The position numbers and the translations under genes were made by a program. From NCBI RefSeq assembly GCF_000758625.1, contig NZ_CP009283.1, forward strand, positions 5,095,501 through 5,159,500: DNA of 64,000 bases, read 5' to 3'. Shown in pieces: positions 15,118 to 24,002 of the stretch (within the stretch, counting starts at the first letter, position 1; the number at the start of each line of letters is the position of its first letter). The notes under the pieces are model-generated. The model ran no database searches. It worked only from the letters and a program-made list of their open reading frames with translations, and was not told the DNA's origin. Source of the DNA: Paenibacillus sp. FSL R7-0273. Its GTDB lineage: Bacteria > Bacillota > Bacilli > Paenibacillales > Paenibacillaceae.

Positions 15118-17436
15118 CTACTCCTTTATATAGCCGGATATGGTGATCTGCCCCGTACCCGATGTACCGATTATAGTGGCGATAAGCACCGGGCCGGCCA
15201 GCAGCAGCGGACCGAACAGGTAGGCCGCAAGCGGATCGACCACGAATTTGAAGGAGGCTGCACCGAAGGAGCCGATAAGCGCACCTGCCAAGCCTTCACC
15301 GAGTGTGTTCGCCAGAACGGTCCCAAATACAATTCCGGCCACGAGCACAGCTGCCGCACGCGCAAAATACTGTGCTCTAAGGTCAGCATTAGTAAAGCCC
15401 AGAGACTTCATGACGGCAATCAGATACTGGTCTTTCGCCACCAGCAGCCGCATAAACAGCACCGTTACCAGCACGCTGATCAGCAGCATCATAACAATCG
15501 CTATCCGGGAAGCCGTCCCCACAGAGCTTATGGTCGGGCCGAAGGTCTGCGCAACATACTCCCCGACACCGGATACTTTGGCAAAAGAAAACCGGTCTGC
15601 ATACTTCTCTGCTGTACCGCCGGCAAGCGCCTTATCATCAAGCTCCGCGTAAATGACGGACCACATCACCTCTCCAGACTGGCTGTCAAAAGCGGCCTTG
15701 GCCGTCTTCCCGCCATTGGTAACGTCTGAGTAGATGCCGCATACCGTCAGGTCCAGCAGCCGTCCGCCGGACTTCAGCGTAATGACATCACCCGGCTGCT
15801 TGCCGAGCTCATCGGCGTTCATCACGGACAGGGCGATTTCATGGTCAGCTGCAGGCGCTCTTCCCTTAGCATATTCCACAGGGAAAATGGAATGGTCGCC
15901 AAGCTCGATCTTGAGTCTCTCCTCTGTTCCATCCTCTTTTAAGGCGGTAAAGCTCTCCGTTGTAAGCACGGCGTACCGGGAAATAGAAGGGTCCTTCTCC
16001 ATCACCGCAGCCACTTCTGCTGCTTTGGCGGTGATAAGATCCGTCTGCTGGATATCCAGGCGCAGATCGCTGTTGCCTACGCCCATGTAGGTGATGAAGC
16101 TTTTGGCAGAAATCGTGTTGTACAGGTTCCGGGGTACGGTGATAACGAATGCGGCAATGATGATTACAGCAAGCATGGTCGCGTACAGGCTTTTCCGGGC
16201 AAGCACATCCTTGACTCCGAGAAAAACATTGGTGTTCAGCAGCCGGTTTGCACTCAGCCGCAGCTGCCTGGCTCCCCCTGATTTATCCTGCGTGGTACCG
16301 GACCGTACAGCTTCTGCCGCAGAAATGCTCCGGAAGCGTCCAAGCACCCTGTTCACATAGCCGGTAACGGCCAGGAACACAAGTACGACTCCACCCAGTC
16401 CGAGCAGCAGGGTCAACAAAGCCTTTTCGTTTCCGCCCATGTACAGCCGGATATTGTCCAGCAGCATACCTCTAAATACTAGCGAAAGGGCATATCCCAG
16501 GACACAGCCAAGGGCGGCGATACCCGCGTATTTTACGAGATACAGCTTCTTGATGTCTGAGACGCGCAGTCCAATAGCCTTCATGACGCCGATCTCACGG
16601 GTATCCCGTTCCATTGTGGCAAGTAAAGTAAACCGGATGCACATAAAAGCGACAGAAACAACGAGCAGGCTGACCAGCAGAATAATCGCAATCATCAGCC
16701 CGTCGGACATGGCATTGAGCATTTTGAACAGTGGGTAGGTGATGGCGGGGCCGTTTGCTTCAAGTCCTGCCGAGGTGTAGTCATTTTTAAAAGCGCCAAG
16801 CATGGATAGCTCCTTCAGTCTGAATTCAATCAGATATTCGGTGCTCCCGGAGGATTGGATAGCGGTGTAGTCGTGCCCGCTGACCAGAAATCTTTTGGAG
16901 GAGGCCAGCAGGGAGTTCATCTGGGAATCACGGAGAAATCCGGCCACAGTCAATTCTTTTCCGGCAATTACAGCTGTATCTCCGGCCTTGGCGGTCCCGT
17001 CCTTCATATAGGCGATTGGCACATACAGCTCCCCCTCAGCCGGCGTTATCACCTTCCCGTCCAGGCCCAGCAGGTAGTCAAATTTGCCGCTCTGTGTGCT
17101 GAACCCGTTGTCCTGGACATTGTCCGCCAGCGACTTGCCGCCGATGATAATCCGCGCATTTTCCACATTCACGAATTCAAGCACCTGGAACTCGTCAACC
17201 TTACTGTTCTGCTCAGCAAAAGCCGTAAACCGCGTCAGGTCCAGCTCCCCTGAATGCATCTGCATGTAATGCGGCGTCTTCGCCTGCGTCATCAGTGTAT
17301 CAATGGCTCCCGCAAGATTGACGGTCAGAATGGCCGACAGGGAAACAAGCATAGCGGCAGCGGTGACGAACAATAGGGTGGTTAATGTAATCAGCTTACC
17401 TGCGCGCATGTCGTTACGGATTATCCTGTAGTACAT
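15118..17436 (-). CDS. FtsX-family ABC transporter permease
   Basis: A 772-residue permease with an N-terminal membrane helix (LITLTTLLFVTAAAMLVSLS), a large extracytoplasmic domain, an FtsX core of three helices (about 260-380, including REIGVMKAIGLRVSDIKKLYLVKYAGI), a second extracytoplasmic domain and a second FtsX core near the C-terminus (LLISVLVTVLFMRLLVAKDQ, then YLIAVMKSLGFTNADLRAQY). The duplicated core is the usual architecture of the large permeases of this class. It overlaps the MFS gene by 16 nt and precedes its ATPase partner. Confidence 0.92.
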   Translation of the reverse strand: MYYRIIRNDMRAGKLITLTTLLFVTAAAMLVSLSAILTVNLAGAIDTLMTQAKTPHYMQMHSGELDLTRFTAFAEQNSKVDEFQVLEFVNVENARIIIGGKSLADNVQDNGFSTQSGKFDYLLGLDGKVITPAEGELYVPIAYMKDGTAKAGDTAVIAGKELTVAGFLRDSQMNSLLASSKRFLVSGHDYTAIQSSGSTEYLIEFRLKELSMLGAFKNDYTSAGLEANGPAITYPLFKMLNAMSDGLMIAIILLVSLLVVSVAFMCIRFTLLATMERDTREIGVMKAIGLRVSDIKKLYLVKYAGIAALGCVLGYALSLVFRGMLLDNIRLYMGGNEKALLTLLLGLGGVVLVFLAVTGYVNRVLGRFRSISAAEAVRSGTTQDKSGGARQLRLSANRLLNTNVFLGVKDVLARKSLYATMLAVIIIAAFVITVPRNLYNTISAKSFITYMGVGNSDLRLDIQQTDLITAKAAEVAAVMEKDPSISRYAVLTTESFTALKEDGTEERLKIELGDHSIFPVEYAKGRAPAADHEIALSVMNADELGKQPGDVITLKSGGRLLDLTVCGIYSDVTNGGKTAKAAFDSQSGEVMWSVIYAELDDKALAGGTAEKYADRFSFAKVSGVGEYVAQTFGPTISSVGTASRIAIVMMLLISVLVTVLFMRLLVAKDQYLIAVMKSLGFTNADLRAQYFARAAAVLVAGIVFGTVLANTLGEGLAGALIGSFGAASFKFVVDPLAAYLFGPLLLAGPVLIATIIGTSGTGQITISGYIKE

Positions 17437-18734
17437 GGTTCACCTCCGGTTTCCAGCTTTTTAATGGATTTCAGGTTATATAGAATAACCGCAGCCGCAC
17501 TTAACAGCAGCCCCGCGAGGATGATCAGAAGTCCGATTCCCCGGCCGCTGCCTGTACCTGTAATCCGGCCCACACTGCCTGCAAGCAGACCCTTGTCTGT
17601 CAAAAGCGGAGTGAACACACGGTCAGCGAGCACCCCGGACAGCATATAAGCGGCTATGAAGCCCAGCTGTGACACTAGCCCGATCAGTGACCAGGCCCGG
17701 CCCTGCACGGCATTCCTGATATTGGTCCGCAGAAGATAATCCAGGCTGGTATTGGCAAACGGCAGGGTGGCGAAAAAGAAAAATCCGGAAACGCCAAGCA
17801 AAAGCACATTTTCCCGTAGCCCGAATAGCGCCATACACAGCCCTCCGCAGAACAGGGACAGCGCCAGGGTCTTTACGAAATTCTTCTTGAGCGGGAGAAT
17901 GCCGATGAGGATGCTGGATGCCAGCATGCCCAGTGCGATGACCGTTTCAAGCGTACCGAGTGCAGCACTATCGGCAAAAGCCAGAATCATCGGCATCGAC
18001 AGGGTCTCTATGAATCCGAGGCAAAAGGTCATTACCGATGTCATCATTACCAGCATCAGCACACCTCTGCTTACGGAAACCGCGCTCCAGCCTTCTTTTA
18101 GCTCACGGATGAATGAACCGGCCTGTTGTTCCGTCTGCTTGGAAGGAAGCCCCCTGCGCACAGCAAGCGTTGAAGCAACAGTAACCAAAAAAGTGCAGAT
18201 GTCGATGACCAGCAGCAGCTTCACATCCGACACCAGGAGCAGATAGCCGGCAAGCGCCGGGGAGATGAGGTATTTGGCCGAGCCGGCCACCTGGACGAAA
18301 CCGCTCGCCCTGGTATACTGCTCCTCCGTCAGCAGATCCGTCACCGTTGCTTTGTACGCCGGATCAAGCAGTGAGGAAAATACCGAGCTAACGGTTACTC
18401 CCAGGCAGATCTGCCAAAGCTGCGCTTCACCGCTAAGCAGACAGATCAGAATATAGATGAGCCCGGTTGCAGACAGGCTGTCGCCCAGCATCATTAACAG
18501 CCTCCGGTCATAGCGGTCCGCAAGCACGCCGGCAACAGGGCTTAATAAGAGTGAAGGCATAAAGGCCAGCAGAGTAACCAGAGCCATGGCGGATGCCTGC
18601 CCGGTCTGCTGATACAGGTACACCCCCAGACCAAAAGCTGTTAGTCCGCTGCCGACTGACGACACAAGCTGTCCCGACCACAGCAGGAGAAACCTGCCGA
18701 AGCCCCGCTCCCGGTTACTCATTGCCCGGTTCAT
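17421..18734 (-). CDS. MFS efflux transporter
   Basis: A 437-residue major facilitator protein with about 12 membrane segments. The loop 2-3 signature is LADRYDRRLLMMLGDSLSA, as in the macrolide-efflux/MefA-like and enterobactin-exporter-like DHA groups. It overlaps the TetR gene by 20 nt and the FtsX-type permease gene by 16 nt, so the operon is tightly coupled. The likely role is export of a drug or toxic metabolite; the substrate is not evident. Confidence 0.9.
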   Translation of the reverse strand: MNRAMSNRERGFGRFLLLWSGQLVSSVGSGLTAFGLGVYLYQQTGQASAMALVTLLAFMPSLLLSPVAGVLADRYDRRLLMMLGDSLSATGLIYILICLLSGEAQLWQICLGVTVSSVFSSLLDPAYKATVTDLLTEEQYTRASGFVQVAGSAKYLISPALAGYLLLVSDVKLLLVIDICTFLVTVASTLAVRRGLPSKQTEQQAGSFIRELKEGWSAVSVSRGVLMLVMMTSVMTFCLGFIETLSMPMILAFADSAALGTLETVIALGMLASSILIGILPLKKNFVKTLALSLFCGGLCMALFGLRENVLLLGVSGFFFFATLPFANTSLDYLLRTNIRNAVQGRAWSLIGLVSQLGFIAAYMLSGVLADRVFTPLLTDKGLLAGSVGRITGTGSGRGIGLLIILAGLLLSAAAVILYNLKSIKKLETGGEPCTTG

Positions 18735-19380
18735 CTCCCTCTCCGCCGCCGAACGCCTGCATTACACTCATCAAGCTTCCTTCCTCAGCCCCGAGCAGCC
18801 GCTCTACATTGGCGATAAAAGCCAAAATGCGCGACAGCCGTACCTCGTCTGTCATCTCAACCATCTCCTCATCAAAAATGGTGTTCGCATAGATGATAAT
18901 CATCTCCATACTTTCATACGGGTACTGCGTGTGGAACAATCCCTGCTGAATACCCTCCCGGACAATGGGGGTCAGAATCGGCGGAACACCGTTAACAAGG
19001 ATCTTCTGGATCTTCTGATGCATCAGCGCATTCTGCGGCCGGTGGATATGCTCCATAATCTCCTTGCTGCTCTCTCCCCCGTTACCGCTGCTGATATTCA
19101 TAGCCATAACGGCACGGAGAATACGTTCGACGACCGGAATAGTGGTATCCAGGGCAATAGCCTGCGCCGCTCCCAGCATCCTGCTGCTGTACCGCTCAAT
19201 CAGCGCATCCATAATATCTTCTTTGGATTTGAAGTGATGATACAGCGTGCCCCGGGCAATCCCTACTTTGTTCAAAATATCATTGGTACTCGTTCCGTCG
19301 AACCCCTTCTGCCCGAACAGCTCATCCGCAGCGTCGAGGATTTCGTTTCTGCGCGTCTCGGCTTCTTTTACAATTCTCAT
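18715..19380 (-). CDS. TetR-family repressor
   Basis: A 221-residue regulator with the usual N-terminal helix-turn-helix (ADELFGQKGFDGTSTNDILN then VGIARGTLYHHFKSKEDIMD, residues about 17-58) and a helical ligand-binding domain. It heads the operon TetR-MFS-FtsX permease-ATPase and very probably represses it from the palindrome at 19435-19453. Loss of binding on contact with the pump substrate would induce export. Confidence 0.92.
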   Translation of the reverse strand: MRIVKEAETRRNEILDAADELFGQKGFDGTSTNDILNKVGIARGTLYHHFKSKEDIMDALIERYSSRMLGAAQAIALDTTIPVVERILRAVMAMNISSGNGGESSKEIMEHIHRPQNALMHQKIQKILVNGVPPILTPIVREGIQQGLFHTQYPYESMEMIIIYANTIFDEEMVEMTDEVRLSRILAFIANVERLLGAEEGSLMSVMQAFGGGEGDEPGNE

Positions 19381-19434
19381 GGGTGGCTCCTTGTTATGTG
19401 GTTGGGTGGTTATTTAGATGATCTCAATTGCTTA

Positions 19435-19453
19435 CCGACCGACTGTCTGTCGG
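19435..19453. promoter_or_regulatory. TetR-type operator palindrome
   Basis: CCGACCGACTGTCTGTCGG is a 19-bp near-perfect palindrome centred on one base (CCGAC-N-GAC-N-GTC-N-GTCGG; 16 of 18 positions symmetrical). It lies 54 nt upstream of the TetR start, where autorepression is expected. Confidence 0.7.
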
Positions 19454-19571
19454 TTATGTGGTAAATAATAACATGATATTCTAGCAATGAAAAGATACAT
19501 CTCTCACATTTAATAAAAAAAGCAGCCCCCAACTTCAGCGGCCGCTACCCTGGTAACTGTGCGTTTCAAGT

Positions 19572-20267
19572 CTATTTAGCCGGCTTAACAAGCTCATTAT
19601 CATGAATATCCAGCAGTGAATACGCATTCTCCACCATTAACCGGTCCTTTTCAAACAGGTGGGTGGCTTTATCATAGATTCCGCTCGTTTTGGCAACATG
19701 GTTTAACTGCTCCACCATAAACCTTGAATTGCAAAGACAAATTACCCGCTTGCTGTATATAGTCAGCTCTTGCTGAAAGACACCTGCAAGCTCAGCAATA
19801 TCAGGAGAATATACAACCGGCTCGCCATCCGAAGCCTTCATGCCCCGGTGATCCACCAGGATGTCCAGCTCATTATTGCCGTATGCCGAACAAATGCCAA
19901 AGATGACTGAGGATAAGTAATCCACATCCTTTTTCCCGGAAAACAATCCGTTGACCTGAAAGGCCAGCAGCCTCTTGTCTCTGTCCAGGCTATATTTGAA
20001 CCGCTCCTTAAAGGGGATGGCAAAATCCTTGGGCTGGTACGCAACAGATGCAGAAAACCGTTCTCCTGAAAAAAAATACTCCAGCGACACCTGCAGGGCA
20101 GCGGCAATTTTCCCGATATTCACCAGACTGACATTCCGCTCCCCCCGCTCGACTCCGCTTATGTAGGTCCGGTCAAGTCCTGCACGATAGGCCAATAATT
20201 CCTGCGACATCCCGCTGCGGGCCCGTAATTCCTTAATTCTCCGCCCAAACTCGGAGCGAATATCCAT
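19572..20267 (-). CDS. XRE-family regulator with unassigned C-terminal domain
   Basis: A 231-residue protein with an N-terminal lambda-repressor-like helix-turn-helix (FGRRIKELRARSGMSQELLA, then AYRAGLDRTYISGVERGERN, about residues 6-60). The following about 150 residues (FKYSLDRDKRLLAFQVNGLF, ILVDHRGMKASDGEPVVY, ELTIYSKRVICLCNSRFMVE) form a mixed alpha/beta domain I do not recognise. The start at 20267 is preferred because AAGGGGAAG lies upstream; two earlier in-frame ATGs have poorer sites. It is divergent from an alpha/beta-hydrolase-like gene with an operator-like palindrome in the gap, so the pair may form a regulatory unit. Confidence 0.8.
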   Translation of the reverse strand: MDIRSEFGRRIKELRARSGMSQELLAYRAGLDRTYISGVERGERNVSLVNIGKIAAALQVSLEYFFSGERFSASVAYQPKDFAIPFKERFKYSLDRDKRLLAFQVNGLFSGKKDVDYLSSVIFGICSAYGNNELDILVDHRGMKASDGEPVVYSPDIAELAGVFQQELTIYSKRVICLCNSRFMVEQLNHVAKTSGIYDKATHLFEKDRLMVENAYSLLDIHDNELVKPAK

Positions 20268-20318
20268 TGGCTTCTTCCCCTTCATTCTAGTGTATTTCAT
20301 TTGAAGATTCAGGCAAGG

Positions 20319-20331
20319 TGACTTAAAGTCA
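20319..20331. promoter_or_regulatory. Perfect palindrome between XRE and hydrolase-like genes
   Basis: TGACTTAAAGTCA is a perfect 6-1-6 inverted repeat, 51 nt from the XRE start and about 79 nt from the hydrolase-like start. It overlaps a TTGACT hexamer on the minus strand that could be a -35 box, so it is a good candidate autoregulatory operator. Confidence 0.5.
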
Positions 20332-20409
20332 ACAGACCAAATACAGGTTTCCTATTATTCTAACAAATACGCACTATAAGTAATCTATCAACAATGCCGG
20401 AGGGCCATT

Positions 20410-21372
20410 ATGCCGTTTATACAGGTTAATGACATTAATATGTATTATCAGCTCTATAATGAAGAGACTTCCGCAGAGACAGCCGTGCTCCTTCATGGGC
20501 TTGGACTGAACCTGGAGCTGTGGAAGGACATCACTCCTTTTTTCGAACGGCACTACCGGGTGCTGCTTCTGGATCTGCGGGGACATGGCAGAACCGAAAG
20601 AGGGACCCCGGCCCTTAGCTGGAATCTCTTTGTTGAGGATATCCATGATTTACTGCAGCTGCTGAAAATAGAGCACGTTCATTTCATAGGACATGGCTTT
20701 GGAGGAAACCTGGCAATTAAGTACAGCCTGCTGCACAAGGAGAAGGTTAAAAGCCTGTCACTGCTTGCCGCTCCTGCATTTTATCCGCAAAAATCAATCC
20801 ATGCACTGATTCGTAGACGCAGGCAATTAACCAGCAGCGGCTCTATGCTGCCGCTTGCCCACAGCATGGTTAAGGGGATCACCCTGGAACCTTCCGGCAG
20901 CCGCCTTTTTGATGCAATCGTCAAATCCTTTACCCTGGTTTCCCCTGAAACCTACTTTGAGATATTTAATCTGTATCTGGCCTCACCGCCTAACGGAGAC
21001 TTTGATTCACTGACCCACCCTACCCTGTCGTTAGTCGGGTCTCATGACCCTCTTTTTCTGACTTCCTATACTCTATCTTCAAGGCTGCTGCTTAAAACAC
21101 AGCTGTTAATTGTTCCGCATTCCTCCAATGCTGTCTTTATCGACCAGCCCAAGCTGACCTTTGAATGGATACATGATTTTATCTCCGGCCCGCCGCTGGA
21201 AACACATGATTATTGTTCCCTTGAGAGCGAAGCGGCTGAACAGGTCATCCATTATATTCATGATATTTATGAGGAGGGTCTCTATAGATTAGAGTCTTTA
21301 GAGGTGATACAGGTTGATCTGCTTGAGCCTGCGGAATCTAAACCATCCATTCTAATTACGGATAAGGAATAA
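20410..21372 (+). CDS. Alpha/beta-hydrolase-fold protein lacking catalytic Ser and His
   Basis: A 320-residue protein with the alpha/beta-hydrolase layout: oxyanion strand AVLLHGLGLNLELWKDITPF, LLLDLRGHGRTERG, the nucleophile elbow, the cap, and LVGSHDPLF carrying the acid Asp. The elbow reads FIGHGFGGN, so the Ser of G-x-S-x-G is Gly (codon ggc at 20695-20697). The position of the catalytic His (VPHSSNAVFIDQP) carries Asn where family members have Gly-His. Hydrolysis is therefore unlikely and a ligand-binding or scaffold role is more plausible. A C-terminal extension of about 60 residues (SEAAEQVIHYIHDIYEEGLY) is not part of the hydrolase fold. The reading frame stays open for 70 codons past the TAA stop. 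Confidence 0.8.
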   Translation: MPFIQVNDINMYYQLYNEETSAETAVLLHGLGLNLELWKDITPFFERHYRVLLLDLRGHGRTERGTPALSWNLFVEDIHDLLQLLKIEHVHFIGHGFGGNLAIKYSLLHKEKVKSLSLLAAPAFYPQKSIHALIRRRRQLTSSGSMLPLAHSMVKGITLEPSGSRLFDAIVKSFTLVSPETYFEIFNLYLASPPNGDFDSLTHPTLSLVGSHDPLFLTSYTLSSRLLLKTQLLIVPHSSNAVFIDQPKLTFEWIHDFISGPPLETHDYCSLESEAAEQVIHYIHDIYEEGLYRLESLEVIQVDLLEPAESKPSILITDKE

Positions 21373-21585
21373 GTCTCCCTTCGCGGAAGCGTCAAATCTG
21401 ATGTATTGGCGTTAAAAGGTAATCTGAGGAAAGCGCATTTAGAGCAGGAATACAGAACCTCGCTGGAGAATCAGATTGTAAATTTGGCCAAAGAAGCAGC
21501 TGCATTAGAAATAGAGGCAGGCAACATTCAGAGCAGCCTGCAGTTCCTAAATGCAGCGTTAAGATATCATCCTGAGGATGAGTAA
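21373..21585 (+). other. Open in-frame extension after the hydrolase-like gene
   Basis: Directly after the TAA at 21370-21372, and in the same frame, 70 sense codons run to a TAA at 21583-21585. The translation is protein-like and helical (LRKAHLEQEYRTSLENQIVN, LAKEAAALEIEAGNIQSSLQ, FLNAALRYHPEDE), with heptad-type hydrophobic spacing and TPR-like ends. No ATG or GTG in frame serves as a start; TTG at 21406-21408 is the only standard alternative and has no strong ribosome site. It could be the former C-terminus cut off by a nonsense change, a readthrough extension, or a separate short gene. Confidence 0.5.
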
Positions 21586-21599
21586 CTGTAATTGATCCC

Positions 21600-22307
21600 T
21601 CAGTCCATATTGATTTGCTCCCGCAGCCTCTCAACAGCACTAGCAATAATCTTCGCATGATCAAAAGCCAGGCCTTCACTCGACTCTATGGTGTATTCGA
21701 CTGACTTCGAGTACAGCCTGGCTGTTACAGTCCGTTCAATAACCGCTGTTAGCTCCCCGCCGTCGCTGCTAAGCTTCAGCTCAACCTTACCAGTTTGGAT
21801 GCAGCCCTTATCCAGCCACTCTATGTTCTCCGTCAGCTGCCGGTAGCTCACCGTAAACCAGGCAGCGTCTTCGGCATCGTCTCCTGCCTGTACCTGCAGC
21901 CGGCTGGTGTCTATGAGCGCAATATAGCTGCAGCTTATCACCCAGGTGCGCGGGTCACGTCCAACATCTGAGAAGACGCCCAGCTGCTCCGCATAGACAT
22001 CGTTCAAGCCGGTCTCCTCGTACAGCTCCCGCGCAGCAGCCTGATCTGCCGTCTCATCCGGCTGCACGAAGCCGCCCGGCAGCGCCCATTGTCCCAGGAA
22101 CGGGTGCCCTCCCCGGCGGATGAGCAGAAGACGCAGCTCTTGTTCAGCAAGCTTATGTCCTTCATCCTCCAAGCCTGTGACCGCAAAAATCACCATATCC
22201 GCTGCCACCGAAGGCCGTTCATAATCCCCCGGCCGGTATTGCTCCAAATATTCACGCTCCGTAAGTCCATTACGATCCACTAGTCCCACTGTTGTCCGCC
22301 CCCTCAT
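21600..22307 (-). CDS. Nudix hydrolase (NAD-metabolism operon)
   Basis: A 235-residue protein with a complete Nudix box: GFVQPDE, seven residues, then RELYEETGL, matching Gx5Ex7REUxEExGU. It resembles the ADP-ribose-type Nudix enzymes and the Nudix half of NrtR, with the typical later motif LAFDHAKIIASAVERLREQI. It ends there, so the winged-helix DNA-binding domain that follows in NrtR is absent. It is the third gene of an operon with PnuC and a NadR-like enzyme (13-nt gap), which supports a role in cleaving ADP-ribose or NAD-related compounds rather than in regulation. Confidence 0.88.
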   Translation of the reverse strand: MRGRTTVGLVDRNGLTEREYLEQYRPGDYERPSVAADMVIFAVTGLEDEGHKLAEQELRLLLIRRGGHPFLGQWALPGGFVQPDETADQAAARELYEETGLNDVYAEQLGVFSDVGRDPRTWVISCSYIALIDTSRLQVQAGDDAEDAAWFTVSYRQLTENIEWLDKGCIQTGKVELKLSSDGGELTAVIERTVTARLYSKSVEYTIESSEGLAFDHAKIIASAVERLREQINMD

Positions 22308-22320
22308 TTATCTGCTGCTG

Positions 22321-23328
22321 CTAAGCCTGCCCGCCAAAATAATTGCTGTAAGGCTCAAACTCCGCCAGCACCTCATCTACTCTGCGCATCCGCTCCTCAA
22401 GGCTTCCTCTAAGTGTAATGTAAGGAATCCGCCGGGCCTGCAAATCCGCGATAATCTGCTTATGAAACACATGCCGCTTCTGATCCCCGCTGCGGTCCCA
22501 CGTATCATCGTAGGGAATATCGTCATCGCACAGGAAAAACAGATCGTACCGCTGCGTATTCTCCAGCGCGAGCCGGGTCAGCAGCCCAGGTGCACGCCCG
22601 TGATAATCCAGAGCATACATATACGTGGTGATCGCATTGGTATCGACAAAAAGATACCGGTCCGCCGCAAGCAGCGCCTGTTCCTCACGCTCCAAATGGC
22701 CCAGGGCAATTTCGTCAAAAGCCTCAAGTCCGATCCGGCGGTCCACCTGATGCTCTGCCCAGTAATCCCGTCCATACTCACTGGCGTAAGCCGTCCGGTG
22801 CCGCCGGGCCAGCGCCTCGGTAATGGTGGATTTACCGGTGGACATTGCTCCCACAAATACCACTTTGGTAATTAAATCCCTGTACACAAGGTCACTAACG
22901 TAATCCCGGTATTTATACGGATCAGAACGGACCATTGTGGCCGATACAGGCACCTTCTCACGTGCCTCATCCACCCGCCGGTCTGCTGCACCAAGGGCAA
23001 TGCTCATATGCTTGCCGTAGAACTCGCTGGAATAGAAATGGGTCACCTGCTCGCCTTTTAACAATCCCAGGATATACTGCTCTTCACGGATCTCATGCTC
23101 CCTGTCGTCGGAATAGCCGTCCGGACCGTCCCAGGCCTCAATGACCCGGACCGCCCGATAGAGCGTACGGATCCAGCCAGCCCTAATCTGCAAGGGAATA
23201 GGAGAAACAGCCGTTTCATAAACCACCACAATGAGCTCATCGACCTCCTGCAGCGCCGCTTCAATCATATACTGATGCCCTTTATGCAGCGGGGCGAACT
23301 TGCCCAGTGTTAATCCAAGTGTCTTCAT
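22321..23328 (-). CDS. nadR: NadR-like NMN adenylyltransferase / ribosylnicotinamide kinase
   Basis: A 335-residue bifunctional enzyme of pyridine nucleotide salvage. The N-terminal nucleotidyltransferase domain starts LTLGKFAPLHKGHQYMIEAA, with the GKFxPxHxGH motif. The C-terminal kinase domain has a P-loop VGAMSTGKSTITEAL (about residue 180) and later FVDTNAITTYMYAL. There is no N-terminal DNA-binding domain as in the enterobacterial NadR repressor. Its ATG overlaps the pnuC stop by 4 nt (ATGA, 23325-23328). The operon transports nicotinamide riboside, phosphorylates it and adenylates it to NAD. Confidence 0.9.
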   Translation of the reverse strand: MKTLGLTLGKFAPLHKGHQYMIEAALQEVDELIVVVYETAVSPIPLQIRAGWIRTLYRAVRVIEAWDGPDGYSDDREHEIREEQYILGLLKGEQVTHFYSSEFYGKHMSIALGAADRRVDEAREKVPVSATMVRSDPYKYRDYVSDLVYRDLITKVVFVGAMSTGKSTITEALARRHRTAYASEYGRDYWAEHQVDRRIGLEAFDEIALGHLEREEQALLAADRYLFVDTNAITTYMYALDYHGRAPGLLTRLALENTQRYDLFFLCDDDIPYDDTWDRSGDQKRHVFHKQIIADLQARRIPYITLRGSLEERMRRVDEVLAEFEPYSNYFGGQA

Positions 23329-24002
23329 GCCAGCGCCTCCTTAGCACCTTTGTTCCAGTTATAGTAGCCGTATGCCGCGTTGAGCAGATAGGCACTCCAC
23401 ATGACGATCATCAGCGGGCCTTCACTGCTCCCATCCGCCGTCCGGATACCCCACAACAGCACAGTGAACATATTGAGCACAATATAGACCAGCCACTGCT
23501 CCTTGAATCTGCGCACCATCAGAATAGTAGCCACGACCGATAAAACCGTTGTTAAAGCATCAATATACGGCGAGTTCTGCCCCGGAATAAACGACAGCCC
23601 AAACCCCAGCAGCAGAAACCCGGAGATACAGACCGTGCCTACCAGCAGCATGCCTCTAATCTCCATCTGCCGCATCGTCAGCTTGCCGCCTTGGAAATTC
23701 TTTCTCCACATGTAGAAGCCGACGATATTCATCGGGACAAAAAACAGCAGATTCAGCATCACTTCCCCGAACAATCCATTATTATAGGCCAGATAAGCAT
23801 AGCCGAACGTGTTATACATGCCAAATACATAACTCATAAGCTTCCCCTTCGCCGTTAGCACCACACACAGCACCCCGGTGATAAAAACCGTGAAGCCAAA
23901 TAATGAATCCTTGGATATAAACGTAAAAAGAACTCCTATTGCCGTAAATACAACCAGCCAGACGATTTCAAACCACTTCCAGTTTCCCGTAGCCTTGCCC
24001 AT
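23325..24002 (-). CDS. pnuC: PnuC nicotinamide riboside transporter
   Basis: A 225-residue membrane protein with about seven hydrophobic segments and PnuC motifs: WFEIVWLVVFTAIGV at the start, FGMYNTFGYAYLAYNNGLFG in the centre, FVPMNIVGFYMWRKN, and near the end QWLVYIVLNMFTVLLWG. PnuC carries nicotinamide riboside by facilitated diffusion, trapped by phosphorylation by the NadR-like kinase encoded next. It is the first gene of the operon; the 200 nt upstream show no riboswitch that I recognise. Confidence 0.92.
   Translation of the reverse strand: MGKATGNWKWFEIVWLVVFTAIGVLFTFISKDSLFGFTVFITGVLCVVLTAKGKLMSYVFGMYNTFGYAYLAYNNGLFGEVMLNLLFFVPMNIVGFYMWRKNFQGGKLTMRQMEIRGMLLVGTVCISGFLLLGFGLSFIPGQNSPYIDALTTVLSVVATILMVRRFKEQWLVYIVLNMFTVLLWGIRTADGSSEGPLMIVMWSAYLLNAAYGYYNWNKGAKEALA

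Noticed and set aside
14329..15729. Plus-strand ORF of 466 codons rich in His and Arg
   Set aside because: Antisense to the ATPase and permease genes; no domain.
21392..21679. Minus-strand ORF of 95 codons
   Set aside because: Overlaps the Nudix gene end and the protein-like extension on the plus strand; no ribosome site.
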